Source: Nitrincola iocasae
Lineage (GTDB): Bacteria > Pseudomonadota > Gammaproteobacteria > Pseudomonadales > Balneatricaceae
Assembly (NCBI RefSeq): GCF_008727795.1
Contig: NZ_CP044222.1
Span: 2,604,001 to 2,668,000 of the forward strand
DNA length: 64,000 bases
Direction: 5' to 3'
Shown: positions 63,787 to 64,000 of the stretch, piece after piece
Layout of the letters: each line of letters starts with the position of its first letter
How positions within the stretch are numbered: the stretch's first letter is position 1
Notes under the pieces: model-generated
What the model was told of the DNA's origin: nothing
The model's input: the letters and a program-made list of their open reading frames with translations, nothing else
The model's database searches: none
Program-made: the position numbers and the translations under genes

Positions 63787-64000
63787 TTACTGGCGAACAC
63801 CTTCAACCACTAAATCCAGGTAAACCGTTTCAGCCGCAGGGCCCAGGTTAAACTCGGCACCAAAATCAGGTAAATGCAATTCAGCAGTACCGGTAAAGCC
63901 TGCCCGGTATCCACCCCAGGGATCTTCGCCCTCACCCACTTTCTCTACGTCAATATCGATGCTTTGGGTCTGGCCAAGCCATGTCAGATCACCAGTGAGT
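63787..64000 (-). CDS. YceI-family periplasmic protein, C-terminal part
   Basis: The 3' end of a gene that starts beyond the right edge. The minus-strand frame ending at TAA (63787-63789) reads through the last 70 codons. The translation contains LTWLGQTQSIDIDVEK, PWGGYRAGFTGTAEL and DFGAEFNLGPAAETVYLD, closely resembling the C-terminus of E. coli YceI. These lipocalin-like proteins bind isoprenoid molecules such as polyprenyl quinones. It converges on the 93-residue gene and shares its terminator. Confidence 0.85.
   Translation of the reverse strand, partial: LTGDLTWLGQTQSIDIDVEKVGEGEDPWGGYRAGFTGTAELHLPDFGAEFNLGPAAETVYLDLVVEGVRQ

Overview
The window reads as a chromosomal segment of a gammaproteobacterium, most likely a marine or halophilic Oceanospirillales/Pseudomonadales relative. 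Two gene blocks have an order I recall from Pseudomonas: yebC-ruvC-ruvA-ruvB-tolQRAB-pal-cpoB-queC and nadA-bepA-tusA-like-perM-bcp-dapA-bamC-purC. A third, large block holds the aerobic glycine betaine pathway. Coding density is high, and I saw no rRNA, tRNA, CRISPR, prophage or intact transposase gene.

Layout. Positions 1-9150 carry the end of an RluA-type pseudouridine synthase, then housekeeping genes (hydroxyacid dehydrogenase, purC, bamC, dapA, bcp, perM, a TusA-like protein, bepA-like protease, nadA). Positions 9237-20754 carry queC, the Tol-Pal envelope system, a DksA/TraR-like gene where ybgC is expected, ruvABC, a UPF0126 membrane protein, yebC and aspS. Positions 20883-26782 hold a DUF2207 membrane protein, a DUF4139 protein, a HIT protein and a GNAT-like protein. 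Positions 26783-30862 hold the glutathione-dependent formaldehyde pathway (frmA, fghA), a COG0523 GTPase and a LysR regulator.

Positions 31118-62988 form a catabolic island of about 32 kb. It has a GbdR-type activator, L-serine dehydratase, purU, soxGADB (sarcosine oxidase), glyA, gbcB and gbcA (betaine monooxygenase), a DUF4105 gene bracketed by palindromes, a CBS protein, a molybdenum formate dehydrogenase (fdhA plus a gamma-beta fusion fdhB), a soluble PAS-type chemoreceptor, a TRAP transporter, etfAB, dgcBA, a DUF5943 protein and a dipeptidase-like protein.

Together these genes describe complete oxidation of glycine betaine. GbcAB removes the first methyl group, DgcAB with EtfAB the second, and SoxBDAG the third. 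GlyA turns glycine into serine and serine dehydratase makes pyruvate. The released methyl groups become formaldehyde or folate-bound C1 units. FrmA/FghA and PurU convert these to formate, and the formate dehydrogenase oxidises formate to CO2, probably yielding NADH. The TRAP transporter and chemoreceptor may serve uptake and taxis; that is inference.

The most unusual observations are: a dipeptidase homologue that has lost three of five expected metal ligands; a DgcA with only three of the four Cys expected for a [4Fe-4S] cluster; a TolR with Glu in place of the essential membrane Asp; two large palindromes bracketing the DUF4105 gene; a repeated ATTTGCGACA motif in betaine-gene promoters; and a formate dehydrogenase with a fused diaphorase subunit, a missing Fe-S motif and a small unknown partner. 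The right end of the window holds a partial YceI-family gene.
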